A stretch of DNA of 64,000 nt, from the NCBI GenBank assembly GCA_903854335.1, contig CAINVY010000005.1, positions 124,001 to 188,000 on the forward strand, read 5' to 3'. The notes under the pieces were generated by a model. That model was not told the origin of the DNA. It ran no database searches and saw only the letters and a list, made by a program, of their open reading frames with translations. Position 1 is the stretch's first letter. Each line of letters begins with the position of its first letter. Of this stretch, positions 42,620 to 51,661 are shown piece by piece. This DNA comes from an uncultured Candidatus Peregrinibacteria bacterium. GTDB lineage: Bacteria; Patescibacteriota; Gracilibacteria; Peribacterales; Peribacteraceae. The translations under genes and the position numbers were made by a program.

Positions 42620-45316
42620 ATGAAGATGCAGCCCAATTCACCAAAAACTTCTGAGTGGCTTACTCGCAAACATCTCATCGACCCGATGCTCAAAGCAGCG
42701 GGGTGGAAGATAGTGCCATTCGAGGAAGGTCGCAGCCTGGACTCCTACGAGGGTTGTGCGGTGGAAGAGTACCCCACTGACAATGGGCCTGCAGACTATG
42801 CTCTCTGTGCACTGGGAAAGGTGCTCGGTGTAGTCGAGGCGAAGAAACTGACACTTGGCCCACAGAGTGTCCTTACTCAGGCAGAGCGTTATTCCCAAGG
42901 TCTGGCTTCGAGCCCTCTGAACTTCCGTGGTTATTATGTGCCATTCTTATATGCCACGAATGGCGAAATACTTTGGTTCCATGACATACGCCCTGAGCAC
43001 TCACGTTCCCGCAAAATCTCCCACTTCCATACACCAGCTGCACTCATAGAACGATTGGAGCAACCATTCGATCAGTCATGCTCTGAACTGTTGAGACTTC
43101 CCAACGACAATCCTCGCCTTCGTCCTTATCAAATCGAAGCGAGTGAGGCTATTGAACATGCCATTGCTGCACACAAGCGACTCATGCTCGTTGCAATGGC
43201 AACAGGCACCGGGAAGACTTTTACGACTGTGAATGAGGTTTACCGTCTCATGAAGTCCGGTGTTGCCAAGCGCGTGTTGTTCCTTGTGGATCGTCGTGCA
43301 CTCGCAGCTCAAACTGTCCGTTCGTTTGCATCATATGATGCTGAACCGGGACTCAAATTCAATCAGGTCTATGAGGTCTATAGCCAGAAGTTTCAGAGGG
43401 AGGACTTTGGCGAGGATGAAAAGTTTGATCCCAAGGTGCTTCCTACGGGGCATCTCATCAACCCGAAGCCTGGACATGCGTTTGTGTACGTCTGCACCAT
43501 CCAACGCATGGCCATCAATCTCTTTGGCCGTGATGCGGTGTGGCAGTCCGAGGATACGATTGATGACGATGCGGACAAACTGGACATTCCTATCCATGCC
43601 TTTGATCTGATCGTTGCGGATGAGTGTCATCGTGGTTACACCTCCTCCGAGGTCTCTGTGTGGCGACAGACCCTCGACCATTTCGATGCAATCAAGATTG
43701 GTCTCACCGCCACGCCTGCCAGTCACACTACTGGGTATTTCCAAGAGAAGGTCTATGAATATCCGTACCTTCGAGCAGTGCGCGAAGGCTTCTTGGTGGA
43801 CTATGATGTAGTGACCGTCAAATCCGATGTGCGCATGAAGGGCGTGTTCTTGAAGGAAGGTGAACAGATTGCTCTCATTGATCCTGAGTCGGGCTCAGAA
43901 CAGTTGGATTTGCTCGAAGACGAGCGCAAGTTTGATGCAACGGAGGTTGAGAGAAAAATCACGGCACCAGATTCCAACCGCAAAGTGTTGGAGGAGATTC
44001 GGAAATACGCGCTGGAACATGAGCAGCAGACTGGTCGATTCCCGAAGATTCTTATCTTCGCAGTGAATGACCTTCCGCATACATCTCACGCAGACCAACT
44101 TGTGGACACAGCTCGTGATATTTTTGGTCAGGGCGACAGTTTCGTGCAGAAAATCACAGGTCGAGTGGATCGTCCTCTTCAGAAAATTCGTGAGTTCCGT
44201 AACCGCGAGAATCCGAAAGTTGTCGTGACAGTAGACATGCTCACTACAGGAGTGGACATCCCTGACTTGGAATTCATCGTGTTCCTTCGTCCGGTAAAGT
44301 CCCGCATCCTCTTTGAGCAGATGATTGGACGAGGCACACGCAAAGGTGAGAGATTCCCCGATAAGTCACACTTCGTCATCTTCGATTGTTTCAATGGAAC
44401 ACTCCTTGAGTATTTCAAGAACGCCACAGGTGTCACAGCTGATCCACCATTACGCGAGAACCTCACCACACCTGAAATCATCGAACACATCTGGCAGAAC
44501 AATGACCGTGACTACAAGGTACGCTGTCTTGTGCGCCGCTTACAACGGATTGATAAGGAGATGACAGGAGAAGGACGAGAACTCTTCACAAGATATTTCC
44601 CTCAGGGTGACCTCGCTTCTTTCGCCCGAGAACTTCCTGATCGTCTCAAGGAAGGCTTCACAGAGACCATGACAGTTCTTCGCGATGCAGACTTCCAAAA
44701 CCTGATTCAACATTACCCACGCCCAAAGCGTGTGTTCATCGTGGCCTCAGAAATAGAAGATAAAGTCGAATCAGGCTGGCTCGTTCGTGGGTCAGACGGC
44801 AAAGAGTACAAACCTGAAGACTACATTGTCGCCTTCTCTCGGTTCGTACAAGAGAACCCCGACCACATTGATGCCATTCGCATTCTCCTTGATCGTCCCA
44901 AGGACTGGAGTTCAGGTGCACTCGTGGAGCTGAAGACCAAGCTCGCTTCCACACCTCAGCGCTTCACGGTGGAGAATCTGCAGAAGGCACATTCAATTAC
45001 CTATCACAAACCTCTCGTTGAGATTATCTCCATGATCAAACATGCAGCCGACGAGCATCAACCTCTCTACACCGCAGAGGAGCGGGTACGTCGTGCATTC
45101 GAGAAAGTTACAGACAAGAAGAAGTTCACTTTCGAGCAGCAGCAATGGCTTGACCGTATCCGCGACCACTTGGAACAAAACTTGAGTATTGATAAGCAGG
45201 ACTTTGAAATCGTGCCACTCTTCATCAACTTCGGTGGCTGGAACAGAGCAAATGGTGACTTCAATGGGAAACTCCTGCCTTTGTTATCTGCCTTCAATTC
45301 CTCCATCGCCAAATGA
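42620..45316 (+). CDS. hsdR: Type I restriction enzyme R subunit
   Basis: 898 aa, EcoEI/EcoKI-like R protein. N-terminal PD-(D/E)XK nuclease with D59 and VVEAKK (E73, K75), DEAD-type motor with ATGTGKT (194-200), ADECH (334-337), GLTATP and EQMIGRGTRKGE (motif VI), then the C-terminal helical domain. It translocates DNA and cuts it far from unmethylated recognition sites. Its stop overlaps the hsdM start (ATGA at 45313-45316). Sequence is more AT-rich than the flanking host genes. All catalytic motifs appear intact. Confidence 0.97.
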   Translation: MKMQPNSPKTSEWLTRKHLIDPMLKAAGWKIVPFEEGRSLDSYEGCAVEEYPTDNGPADYALCALGKVLGVVEAKKLTLGPQSVLTQAERYSQGLASSPLNFRGYYVPFLYATNGEILWFHDIRPEHSRSRKISHFHTPAALIERLEQPFDQSCSELLRLPNDNPRLRPYQIEASEAIEHAIAAHKRLMLVAMATGTGKTFTTVNEVYRLMKSGVAKRVLFLVDRRALAAQTVRSFASYDAEPGLKFNQVYEVYSQKFQREDFGEDEKFDPKVLPTGHLINPKPGHAFVYVCTIQRMAINLFGRDAVWQSEDTIDDDADKLDIPIHAFDLIVADECHRGYTSSEVSVWRQTLDHFDAIKIGLTATPASHTTGYFQEKVYEYPYLRAVREGFLVDYDVVTVKSDVRMKGVFLKEGEQIALIDPESGSEQLDLLEDERKFDATEVERKITAPDSNRKVLEEIRKYALEHEQQTGRFPKILIFAVNDLPHTSHADQLVDTARDIFGQGDSFVQKITGRVDRPLQKIREFRNRENPKVVVTVDMLTTGVDIPDLEFIVFLRPVKSRILFEQMIGRGTRKGERFPDKSHFVIFDCFNGTLLEYFKNATGVTADPPLRENLTTPEIIEHIWQNNDRDYKVRCLVRRLQRIDKEMTGEGRELFTRYFPQGDLASFARELPDRLKEGFTETMTVLRDADFQNLIQHYPRPKRVFIVASEIEDKVESGWLVRGSDGKEYKPEDYIVAFSRFVQENPDHIDAIRILLDRPKDWSSGALVELKTKLASTPQRFTVENLQKAHSITYHKPLVEIISMIKHAADEHQPLYTAEERVRRAFEKVTDKKKFTFEQQQWLDRIRDHLEQNLSIDKQDFEIVPLFINFGGWNRANGDFNGKLLPLLSAFNSSIAK

Positions 45317-46719
45317 CTGACGTTGTCGCCAAACTCTGGGGTTTTTGCCACACACTGCGCCAAGATGGTGTGGACTATGGCGATTACATCGAACAGCTCA
45401 CCTATCTGCTGTTCCTCAAAATGTCATCCGAGAAGGGGCTATCTCTTCCCAAAGGCTGCAACTGGGACTCGCTCAAAGCACTCTCCGGTACTGCTCTCAC
45501 TGAGCATTACATTGATGTTCTGAGAGGCCTTGAGAAGGAAAAGGGACTGCTCGGAAGCATCTTTGCAGGAGCACAGTCGCGCTTCACCAATCCCGTGAAC
45601 CTCAAACGTCTCGTTGACCTGATTGATGAGACAGAATGGACAAGCCTCGGTGTGGATGTGAAGGGTGCGGCCTTCGAGGGACTCCTTGAGAAGGCAGCGA
45701 GTGAAGGAAAGAAGGGGGCTGGACAATACTTCACTCCACGCATTGTCATCCAAGCCATTGTGCAGTGCATGAAGCCCGATCCTCGGAAGGGCAAAGACTT
45801 TGCTATCTGTGACCCTGCCTGTGGTACTGGAGGCTTCCTCGTCTGTGCCTACGAGTGGCTTCTGGAGCAGACAAAGGGTGGAGCAATGGATCGTGAACTT
45901 GCCATAAGAGTGCGCAAGGGAACGTTCTTCGGCCAAGAGCTTGTGCAACGGCCTCGTCGTCTCGCTCTCATGAATTTGTATCTGCATGGCGTGGAGCCTG
46001 AAATCACTCTTGGTGACAGCATCTACGATCCGCCGAATGCAAAGCGTTTTGATGTCATCCTCACCAACCCTCCATTTGGCAACAAGGGAGCGAACCAAAC
46101 ACCTGAGCGTGAGGACTTCACGATTGAGACGAGTAACAAGCAACTCAACTTTATTCAGCATGTGATGACCATTCTCAAGCCTGGGGGAAGAGCGGCAGTT
46201 GTCGTTCCTGATAACTGTTTGTTTGAAGACAAAGCAGGAGAAGTTTTTGAAATCCTGACCGAAGATTGTGATCTCCATACTGTCATACGTCTCCCTAATG
46301 GCACGTTCAGTCCCTACAGTCCTGGGACAAAGACGAACATCATTTTCTTCACAAAGGGACGTGCGACAGAGAAGGTTTGGATTTATGATGGGCGCACAAA
46401 TGTCGCTGGTGTCACAAAGAAAGACCGCAAGCTCACTGTTGAGCACTTCTCGGAGTTTATCAAATGCTACGGCATAGACCCCAGTGGCAGGTCAAAGCGC
46501 AACCCCAAGGATGCGAAAGACGATCGTTGGCGTGTATTTGGGATTGATGAGGTGAGGAAACGAGGATTCAAGATTGATAGCTTCAAATGGCTTAAGGATG
46601 AAGGGCTGCAAGATGGGGATGATCTACCAGAACCCGAGGAGTTGCTGACAAGCGCCATTACAGAACTAGAAGGCGCTGTCGGTGAGTTGAGAAATATTTT
46701 GAAAACACTCAACAAATGA
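45313..46719 (+). CDS. hsdM: Type I DNA methyltransferase M subunit
   Basis: 468 aa. N-terminal helical domain (KLWGFCHTLRQDGVDYGDYIEQLTYLLFLKMSSE), SAM-binding motif DPACGTGGFL (167-176) and catalytic NPPF (252-255, in ILTNPPFGNKG), the N6-adenine methylase signature. GAGQYFTPR is the usual HsdM block. It methylates adenine in the bipartite target set by HsdS. Coupled to hsdR and hsdS by ATGA overlaps. Confidence 0.97.
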   Translation: MTDVVAKLWGFCHTLRQDGVDYGDYIEQLTYLLFLKMSSEKGLSLPKGCNWDSLKALSGTALTEHYIDVLRGLEKEKGLLGSIFAGAQSRFTNPVNLKRLVDLIDETEWTSLGVDVKGAAFEGLLEKAASEGKKGAGQYFTPRIVIQAIVQCMKPDPRKGKDFAICDPACGTGGFLVCAYEWLLEQTKGGAMDRELAIRVRKGTFFGQELVQRPRRLALMNLYLHGVEPEITLGDSIYDPPNAKRFDVILTNPPFGNKGANQTPEREDFTIETSNKQLNFIQHVMTILKPGGRAAVVVPDNCLFEDKAGEVFEILTEDCDLHTVIRLPNGTFSPYSPGTKTNIIFFTKGRATEKVWIYDGRTNVAGVTKKDRKLTVEHFSEFIKCYGIDPSGRSKRNPKDAKDDRWRVFGIDEVRKRGFKIDSFKWLKDEGLQDGDDLPEPEELLTSAITELEGAVGELRNILKTLNK

Positions 46720-47924
46720 AGAAAGAATTATATGTATCGGCAAATCATAGTGATATAAAGTTTTTGAAAATTAGAGATTTTTTGAACATCAAATATGGAA
46801 AGGGATTGAAGGAATCGGACAGAAAACCAGGCAACATCCCCGTGTATGGCTCCAATGGTATCGTGGGTGAACACAGTCAGGCACTCAGCACAGGTAAAAC
46901 GATTATAATCGGCCGGAAAGGTTCTGTCGGAGAGGTACACATTTCAAATGGCCCCTGCTGGCCTATCGACACCACTTACTTCGTTGATGAATTCAAAGGT
47001 CTAGACCCACTTTACGTCTATCATCTGCTACGTAGTTTGAAACTTGGCACTTTGGATACATCAACTGCAATCCCAGGTGTAAACCGAAATCATATATATG
47101 ATAAAGAGGTCAGCCTTCCTTCTTTTGAACAACAAAAAATGATTGTCAAAAAATTGAATGAGTTACTTCCATCAATACGTTCTGCTCAAGAAAAGATTGT
47201 GAGGGCGAGGGCAATTTTGCGCAGGTTTCGACAAGCGGTGTTAGATGCCGCTTGTTGTGGCGAACTCACGACAGATTGTCGTAATCGCTCAGGCATTTCA
47301 GATCAATGGTCTGAGCTAGAGCTGGGCGATGTTATTACTGATCTTGGACAAGGTTGGAGCCCCAAGTGCGAGGTACAACCTTCTTCTTCTCCTGATATGT
47401 GGGGTGTTATCAAGACAACCGCTATCCAGCCAATGAATTTTAGTGAAATCGAAAACAAGAAATTACCAGCGGCTTTGAAACCACGGCAGTCTCTTGAATT
47501 GCATGCAGGTGATTTGCTTATTACTCGTGCTGGTCCTCGCGACAGAGCTGGCGTGTGTTGTTTAGTTCGTTCTGTTCGTCCAAAACTGATCCTGTGTGAT
47601 AAAGCATATAGATTTCACGCAATTGAGGAACGAGCAATTCCTGATTTTATTGAAATCATTTTGAACGCACCCAAGATGCTAATTGAACTTGATAAAATCA
47701 AAACTGGAATATCAGATAGCGGCTTGAATCTAACACAAACAAAATTTCTTTCGTTGCCCATCACTCTTCCAACCATTCCTGAGCAAAAGGAAATTGTGAA
47801 AAGAATACGTTCATATTTTGAAATTGCTGATCGGGTGGAACAATCACTAGCGAAAATAGGCGGATACTGCGAAACAACAACAAGAGCGGTATTGACTCAA
47901 GCATTCGCAGGACAACTATCCTAA
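46716..47924 (+). CDS. hsdS: Type I restriction specificity subunit
   Basis: 402 aa with two target-recognition domains. TRD1 covers about 8-130 (NIPVYGSNGIVGEHSQALSTGKTIIIGRKGSVGEVHI) and TRD2 about 195-340 (LELGDVITDLGQGWSPKCE...LLITRAGPRDRAGVCCLVR). Each is followed by a long spacer helix (LPSFEQQKMIVKKLNELLPSIRSAQEKIVRARAILRRFRQAVLDAA and LPTIPEQKEIVKRIRSYFEIADRVEQSLAKI). It sets the bipartite DNA target. The AT content here is higher than in hsdR and hsdM, a sign of domain exchange or recent transfer. Confidence 0.96.
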   Translation: MKKELYVSANHSDIKFLKIRDFLNIKYGKGLKESDRKPGNIPVYGSNGIVGEHSQALSTGKTIIIGRKGSVGEVHISNGPCWPIDTTYFVDEFKGLDPLYVYHLLRSLKLGTLDTSTAIPGVNRNHIYDKEVSLPSFEQQKMIVKKLNELLPSIRSAQEKIVRARAILRRFRQAVLDAACCGELTTDCRNRSGISDQWSELELGDVITDLGQGWSPKCEVQPSSSPDMWGVIKTTAIQPMNFSEIENKKLPAALKPRQSLELHAGDLLITRAGPRDRAGVCCLVRSVRPKLILCDKAYRFHAIEERAIPDFIEIILNAPKMLIELDKIKTGISDSGLNLTQTKFLSLPITLPTIPEQKEIVKRIRSYFEIADRVEQSLAKIGGYCETTTRAVLTQAFAGQLS

Positions 47925-47984
47925 ACTTCATTTTACTGGAGTCTTGTAATTGCTGTTTATTTCATTGTGTGGCATAGATTGGGT

Positions 47985-49295
47985 ATGAGAATAGCACTAG
48001 TTGGGGTCAATTGGCCGGGGCGCGGAGAAAACGTGGATTTCAATTCACGGAGAACATTTGTTGACTACGACATTGTCATCTGGGATCCAATGATTTTGTT
48101 GCACACATACAATCCCGAGTATCCACGCCACAACCTAATGGACGCAACATCGTATGCCCGTCTTCAGCGCGATCTGAAGCAACACTTCGAAGAATTCGAT
48201 CACATGATGCAACAAGGAAAGTTAGTGGTAATTTTTGTACCTGCACCTTGGTCGTTCCAATACGACCATGCTGGATCTTCCGGAAGAGGAGCAAGATCCA
48301 GCGGAACAATTTTGGAACTATTACCTGTGCTAGATGGTCTGCAAACCGTTGGCTCAGAAGGCGATACTCTCGAAGTCAAAACAGGAATGTTACCTCTCAA
48401 AGAGTTTGGAGAAGCTATTCAGAGTTGGGTTTCGTACAGAGCATTTTTCTCAGAAACGCCGGGGAAACCCTTTATGTTTACAACCGCTGGTAAACCTGCG
48501 GCAACTCTTGTTGCCAAAGATAATGGCTATTTTGTCTTTGCTCCATTTCTTCAGATCAGTGGGAATTATCCTTCCCAGCAATCCGATAGAATCTTTGATG
48601 CGTGTGAAGCTCTCATTACGGCTTTGCCTTCTAGGAGACAAACTTTTTCTCTCCCCAAGTGGGCTGATGAATACAAACTTCTAAAGGAAGTTGATGTTCA
48701 AAATCACCTAGGAGAACTTCAAAAAAAGATAGCAAGCCTCCAAGAAAAGATTGATGCCTCCAATCTTGAGCAACAATCCATTGATAGACAAAAAACTGTA
48801 TTTGCAGGCGGAACCGGACAACTGCTAGTCGATGAGGTGAAAATTCTTCTGGAACAAATTGGATTTACGGTTGAACACGGACCAGAAGGAAGAGATGATC
48901 TGATTCTAAAGTACGGAGAAAGGCCATGTGTTGCTGAAGTAAAGGGGGTTACGAAATCGGCTGGCGAAGGAGATGCAGCTCAGCTCCAAAAATGGATAAG
49001 TGGGTACCATGCTGAACATGGCGAAGAGCCAAAGGGACTGCTTATCATCAATGCCTATAAAGACATACCTCTACAGGAACGAACGCAGCCAGCTTTCCCT
49101 GATCAAATGCTCGATTTTGCGAAACGCATGAGGCAATGTCTCATTACAACTACGCAAATACTGGAACTTGCATTGTATGCTCGTGAAAAACCTGATCAGA
49201 AACAAGCCATAGCGGATGCACTACTTTCAACAATTGGTATTTTTACTGCATTCGAGAACGAGCGCAGGGGTTGCATTCTCAAGGATGCAACCTAG
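47985..49295 (+). CDS. Unknown protein with PD-(D/E)XK-like C-terminus, next to the type I operon
   Basis: 436 aa from MRIALVGVNWPGRGENVDFNSRR. The first ~200 residues look like an alpha/beta domain with strands VDYDIVIWDP, GKLVVIFVPAP and YFVFAPFLQ (faintly like class I glutamine-amidotransferase folds, but no catalytic cysteine identified). A coiled coil follows (LGELQKKIASLQEKIDASNLEQQS). The last part, LVDEVKILLEQIGFTVEHGPEGRDDLILKYGERPCVAEVKGVTKS, has the D...ExK arrangement of restriction-endonuclease folds (RDDLIL, AEVKG). It starts 60 bp after hsdS in the same direction. The start at MRIALVG is preferred over 47967. Function unknown; an accessory nuclease is likely. Confidence 0.65.
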   Translation: MRIALVGVNWPGRGENVDFNSRRTFVDYDIVIWDPMILLHTYNPEYPRHNLMDATSYARLQRDLKQHFEEFDHMMQQGKLVVIFVPAPWSFQYDHAGSSGRGARSSGTILELLPVLDGLQTVGSEGDTLEVKTGMLPLKEFGEAIQSWVSYRAFFSETPGKPFMFTTAGKPAATLVAKDNGYFVFAPFLQISGNYPSQQSDRIFDACEALITALPSRRQTFSLPKWADEYKLLKEVDVQNHLGELQKKIASLQEKIDASNLEQQSIDRQKTVFAGGTGQLLVDEVKILLEQIGFTVEHGPEGRDDLILKYGERPCVAEVKGVTKSAGEGDAAQLQKWISGYHAEHGEEPKGLLIINAYKDIPLQERTQPAFPDQMLDFAKRMRQCLITTTQILELALYAREKPDQKQAIADALLSTIGIFTAFENERRGCILKDAT

Positions 49296-49308
49296 GCAGG
49301 GGTTGAAT
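49265..49308. repeat. Direct CAGGGGTTG repeat and hairpin at the end of the nuclease-like gene
   Basis: GCAGGGGTTGcAT (from 49264) and GCAGGGGTTGaAT (from 49296) are spaced by 32 bp. Between them lies the perfect 8-bp stem GGTTGCAT/ATGCAACC (49269-49292). The first copy and the hairpin are in the last codons of the nuclease-like gene, the second just before the convergent integrase stop at 49316. It could be a terminator pair or a recombination site of the integrase. The hairpin has no T-run. Confidence 0.35.
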
Positions 49309-49315
49309 CCTGGTT

Positions 49316-50242
49316 TCAGTAACTCATTCTCTCGATCCCTTCCTCAAGCTGCTCCACAGTGTGTTGAAGGTAAAGGCTGGTCACATCCAAACTGGAGTGT
49401 CCCAATAGCTGCGATAGCGTTTGTATGGCTGATGGATTTGCTCTGAGGTAGTTCATGGCAAAGGTGTGCCTGAGAGTGTGGCAATGTAGAACAACTCCCG
49501 CCTTTGCAGCATATTTCTTCACAATGAAGTGTGCCCCCATGGTCGTGAGTTCACCTCTCTGACCATTGAGCAGCCTTCCTATTGGTTTCACAGCCTCAAG
49601 GTACTCTGAAAGCAATCGACGAACATTTGGATGGAGAGGCACTCTCCTCTCCTTCCCTCCTTTGGCATGGCGCACGATAAGCAGCCCTTTTCGTTCTGAG
49701 AGCTGAACATCATCTACATTCAGATTCACAGCCTCACTGACACGTAAGCCACTACCTAGCATCAGCTCTATAAGCAGTCGGTCTCGCTGGTTCCCTCGAA
49801 TTTCAACTTCACGGAGAAACTTCCGTGTGTCCTGTGGTGATAGGCATTGAGGGGCAAGGGGCTGACTCTTGAGTTGCCGCACACCCTTGGCGGGATTCGT
49901 CTTCAGAAGTCCTTCCTGAACAGCCATTTCGAGGAACAGCCTCAATGAGACAAGACGGCGGTTGATGGTGCTCACAGCACGTCCATTGCGTCTGGCATCG
50001 TCTCTGAAGTCAGCTACATCCCTCTCTGTCAGTCGCTTGAAGCTGAAAGCCTCCCCATTCTTCTCGCTGAACCAGAACAGGAATGACTTGAGGTCTGCAA
50101 TGATGGCCTCTCGTGAGTTGGCACTGTAATCATGTTCAAGGAGGAGTGTTGCCACACGCACAGCGTCAGCTGAGACGACAGGTGGGAAGTTATGTTTTGA
50201 GATTGTGAGGGGATACACAGGGATTGTGAGGGTGGATTTCAT
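49316..50242 (-). CDS. Tyrosine recombinase/integrase (XerC/D-like)
   Basis: 308 aa. N-terminal SAM-like DNA-binding domain (about 25-115) and catalytic domain with LGSGLRVSEAVNL (Arg I), RHAKGGKERRVPL (Lys), HTLRHTFAMNYLRA (His-x-x-Arg), LLGHSSLDVTSLYLQH (His and nucleophile Tyr). All catalytic residues are present. It is convergent with the nuclease-like gene and lies away from the tRNA, so it may serve an inner element or assist the island. XerH/XerD-type chromosome resolution is less likely because of its island location. Confidence 0.94.
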   Translation of the reverse strand: MKSTLTIPVYPLTISKHNFPPVVSADAVRVATLLLEHDYSANSREAIIADLKSFLFWFSEKNGEAFSFKRLTERDVADFRDDARRNGRAVSTINRRLVSLRLFLEMAVQEGLLKTNPAKGVRQLKSQPLAPQCLSPQDTRKFLREVEIRGNQRDRLLIELMLGSGLRVSEAVNLNVDDVQLSERKGLLIVRHAKGGKERRVPLHPNVRRLLSEYLEAVKPIGRLLNGQRGELTTMGAHFIVKKYAAKAGVVLHCHTLRHTFAMNYLRANPSAIQTLSQLLGHSSLDVTSLYLQHTVEQLEEGIERMSY

Positions 50243-50314
50243 ATAGAAGGAGGGAAGTTGGGAAGAAACCCAAAGGATAAGGAGAATTATTCATTGAGAG
50301 TTAGGGAAACAGAA

Positions 50315-50341
50315 TGCCCCGGCCAGATAATGACCGGGGCA
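50315..50341 (-). terminator. Terminator between the 114-aa gene and the integrase
   Basis: On the minus strand TGCCCCGG-n11-CCGGGGCA forms an 8-bp GC-rich stem followed by TTCTGTTT. It begins 15 bp after the stop of the gene at 50356 and so should end that transcript before the integrase. Confidence 0.7.
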
Positions 50342-50355
50342 TAGTGCTGATAGAT

Positions 50356-50700
50356 TCATTTCTTCGTCTTCAGGCTCTTCAGTTCGGCAATCTTGGCTGC
50401 CAAGAGCTTGTGGGTGATGGCGAGAGCGTCCTTCTTACTACCTGAAGCAAAGGGTTCCGTGTTTGCTGCGATGTAGTCACCACACCATTCAATGAAGGCC
50501 TTGGTTGTACGCCTGCCTGCCTCTGAATGTTCAACATAGTGTTTAGCCCTCACTGTCCCTCGCTTGGAGACGTAGCCCCACCATTTGCTTCCAGCCTTCA
50601 TCTCATTCATTGCAGGAGCAGCAGGGCGAACAGGTTTTGCTTCCACCTTGGAGGGGAAAATTTTACTGAGAGCCGATGGTGTTTGAATCGTCGTATTCAT
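50356..50700 (-). CDS. Hypothetical 114-aa basic protein
   Basis: MNTTIQTPSALSKIFPSKVEAKPVRPAAP onward; pI is strongly basic. The central part KWWGYVSKRGTVRAKHYVEHSEAGRRTTKAFIEWCGDYIAANTEPF has a conserved look (aromatic and basic residues alternating, possibly a small beta domain). The C-terminal helix is rich in lysine. It lies directly upstream of the integrase but separated from it by a terminator. No family recognised; a DNA-binding role is possible. Confidence 0.6.
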   Translation of the reverse strand: MNTTIQTPSALSKIFPSKVEAKPVRPAAPAMNEMKAGSKWWGYVSKRGTVRAKHYVEHSEAGRRTTKAFIEWCGDYIAANTEPFASGSKKDALAITHKLLAAKIAELKSLKTKK

Positions 50701-50764
50701 GGTGAGTTATGGGGAATGGAAGTAGGAAGAGAACAGAGAGGTTCTATGAGGTATCTAGGTGCCT

Positions 50765-50794
50765 AAGAAAAAGCCTCGATCTCGGTCGAGGCTT
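50765..50794 (-). terminator. Rho-independent terminator of the small-gene cluster
   Basis: On the minus strand AAGCCTCGA-CCGAGA-TCGAGGCTT is followed by TTTTCTT, a textbook 9-bp stem plus T-run. It is the only clear terminator downstream of the minus-strand genes at 51092-55609. Confidence 0.8.
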
Positions 50795-51091
50795 GTGTGA
50801 GGTGCAAAGGGGTATTCGGTGCCTTGGGTGTGGTGAATAGGTCATTTTTGGCTTACACAAGCCATTTTATCATGTTTGTCATGCTAATAATGTTTGTTAT
50901 GTCACACTTCTATTCATCAAGCAACAATGTCTTTACGGGTGGGTTTTTGAGGGTGTTGGTTTGATGTAGGTCGGCTTTTGAATAGAATAGACAGTTATCG
51001 CAAACCAGAATGTATTTTGCGTCCAGTATCGCTGGGTACTTCCCTCCTTATACTGTGTACATACACTTTTTGGCTTTGCAGAGAGATAAAT
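50795..51091. other. 297-bp stretch without a supported gene; iteron-like repeats
   Basis: Contains the direct repeats ATGTTTGTCATG (50872-50883) and ATGTTTGTTATG (50890-50901), 18 bp apart, and a small TGGCTT/AAGCCA hairpin (around 50849-50864). An open plus-strand frame at 50978-51211 has no support. The distance from the last minus-strand stop (51092) to the terminator leaves room for a long 3' UTR or a small RNA. Confidence 0.4.
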
Positions 51092-51616
51092 TCAGAATTC
51101 CATTGTAGGCTTAGCCCTAGATTTTTTGTAGAATTCTTGGATGGTCATATATTCCTGATCATGCGTGTAGTGTGGTTGGAGAAAGACTTCTGCGCCTCGG
51201 ACAAGACGTGATAGGAAGTCACACAATCCTCCAACTGTTGCCTCAGGCGGCATCCATCCTCGTTGTCCTAGTGGCACCTTGGTGCCCTCAACCTTGAAGT
51301 AGTCCTTCCCGACCATTTTGTAACAGCGCCCGAAGTATGGAGCGTTGTTGTAGAGACAGAATCCTTTCTCCCCCTCAGAGAAGTCTTCATTACTTACTTG
51401 CTCCATCTGTGCCATGAGGGATAGAGCATTCTTCCAACGCGGTGCACTCCGCACCTCTTCCCATTCAATACTTGGAAGATCACGCATGTTTCTCCTGACG
51501 GTTTCGTACCCTTGAATGCTGCACAAGACCGCCAGCTCAACCTTCGTGAACTGGGCGGTCTTGTACTCATTCTTCGTGACAGTCTTATGGACGAAGAAGT
51601 AATCAGTGTTTCTCAT
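51092..51616 (-). CDS. Hypothetical protein of the island, 174 aa
   Basis: Starts MRNTDYFFVHKTVTKNEYKTAQFTKVELAVLCSIQGYETVRRN. No recognised family. Features: a GEKGFCLYNNAPYFGRCYKMVGKDYFKVEGTKVPLGQRGWMPPEATVGGLCDFLSRLVRGAEVF segment that looks like a compact mixed fold, with two cysteines. It is the last gene of a minus-strand cluster. Start codons upstream (51658) are open but lie in the gap to the previous gene. Confidence 0.55.
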   Translation of the reverse strand: MRNTDYFFVHKTVTKNEYKTAQFTKVELAVLCSIQGYETVRRNMRDLPSIEWEEVRSAPRWKNALSLMAQMEQVSNEDFSEGEKGFCLYNNAPYFGRCYKMVGKDYFKVEGTKVPLGQRGWMPPEATVGGLCDFLSRLVRGAEVFLQPHYTHDQEYMTIQEFYKKSRAKPTMEF

Positions 51617-51661
51617 TGGCAGGAGCACGCTTGGCCGATGGTCGTGGAGAAATACCATCGT

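Noticed and set aside
50978-51211. 77-codon plus-strand frame
   Set aside because: Starts in the untranslated region, its composition is poor (many Arg, Cys, Phe in odd order) and it overlaps the end of the real minus-strand gene.
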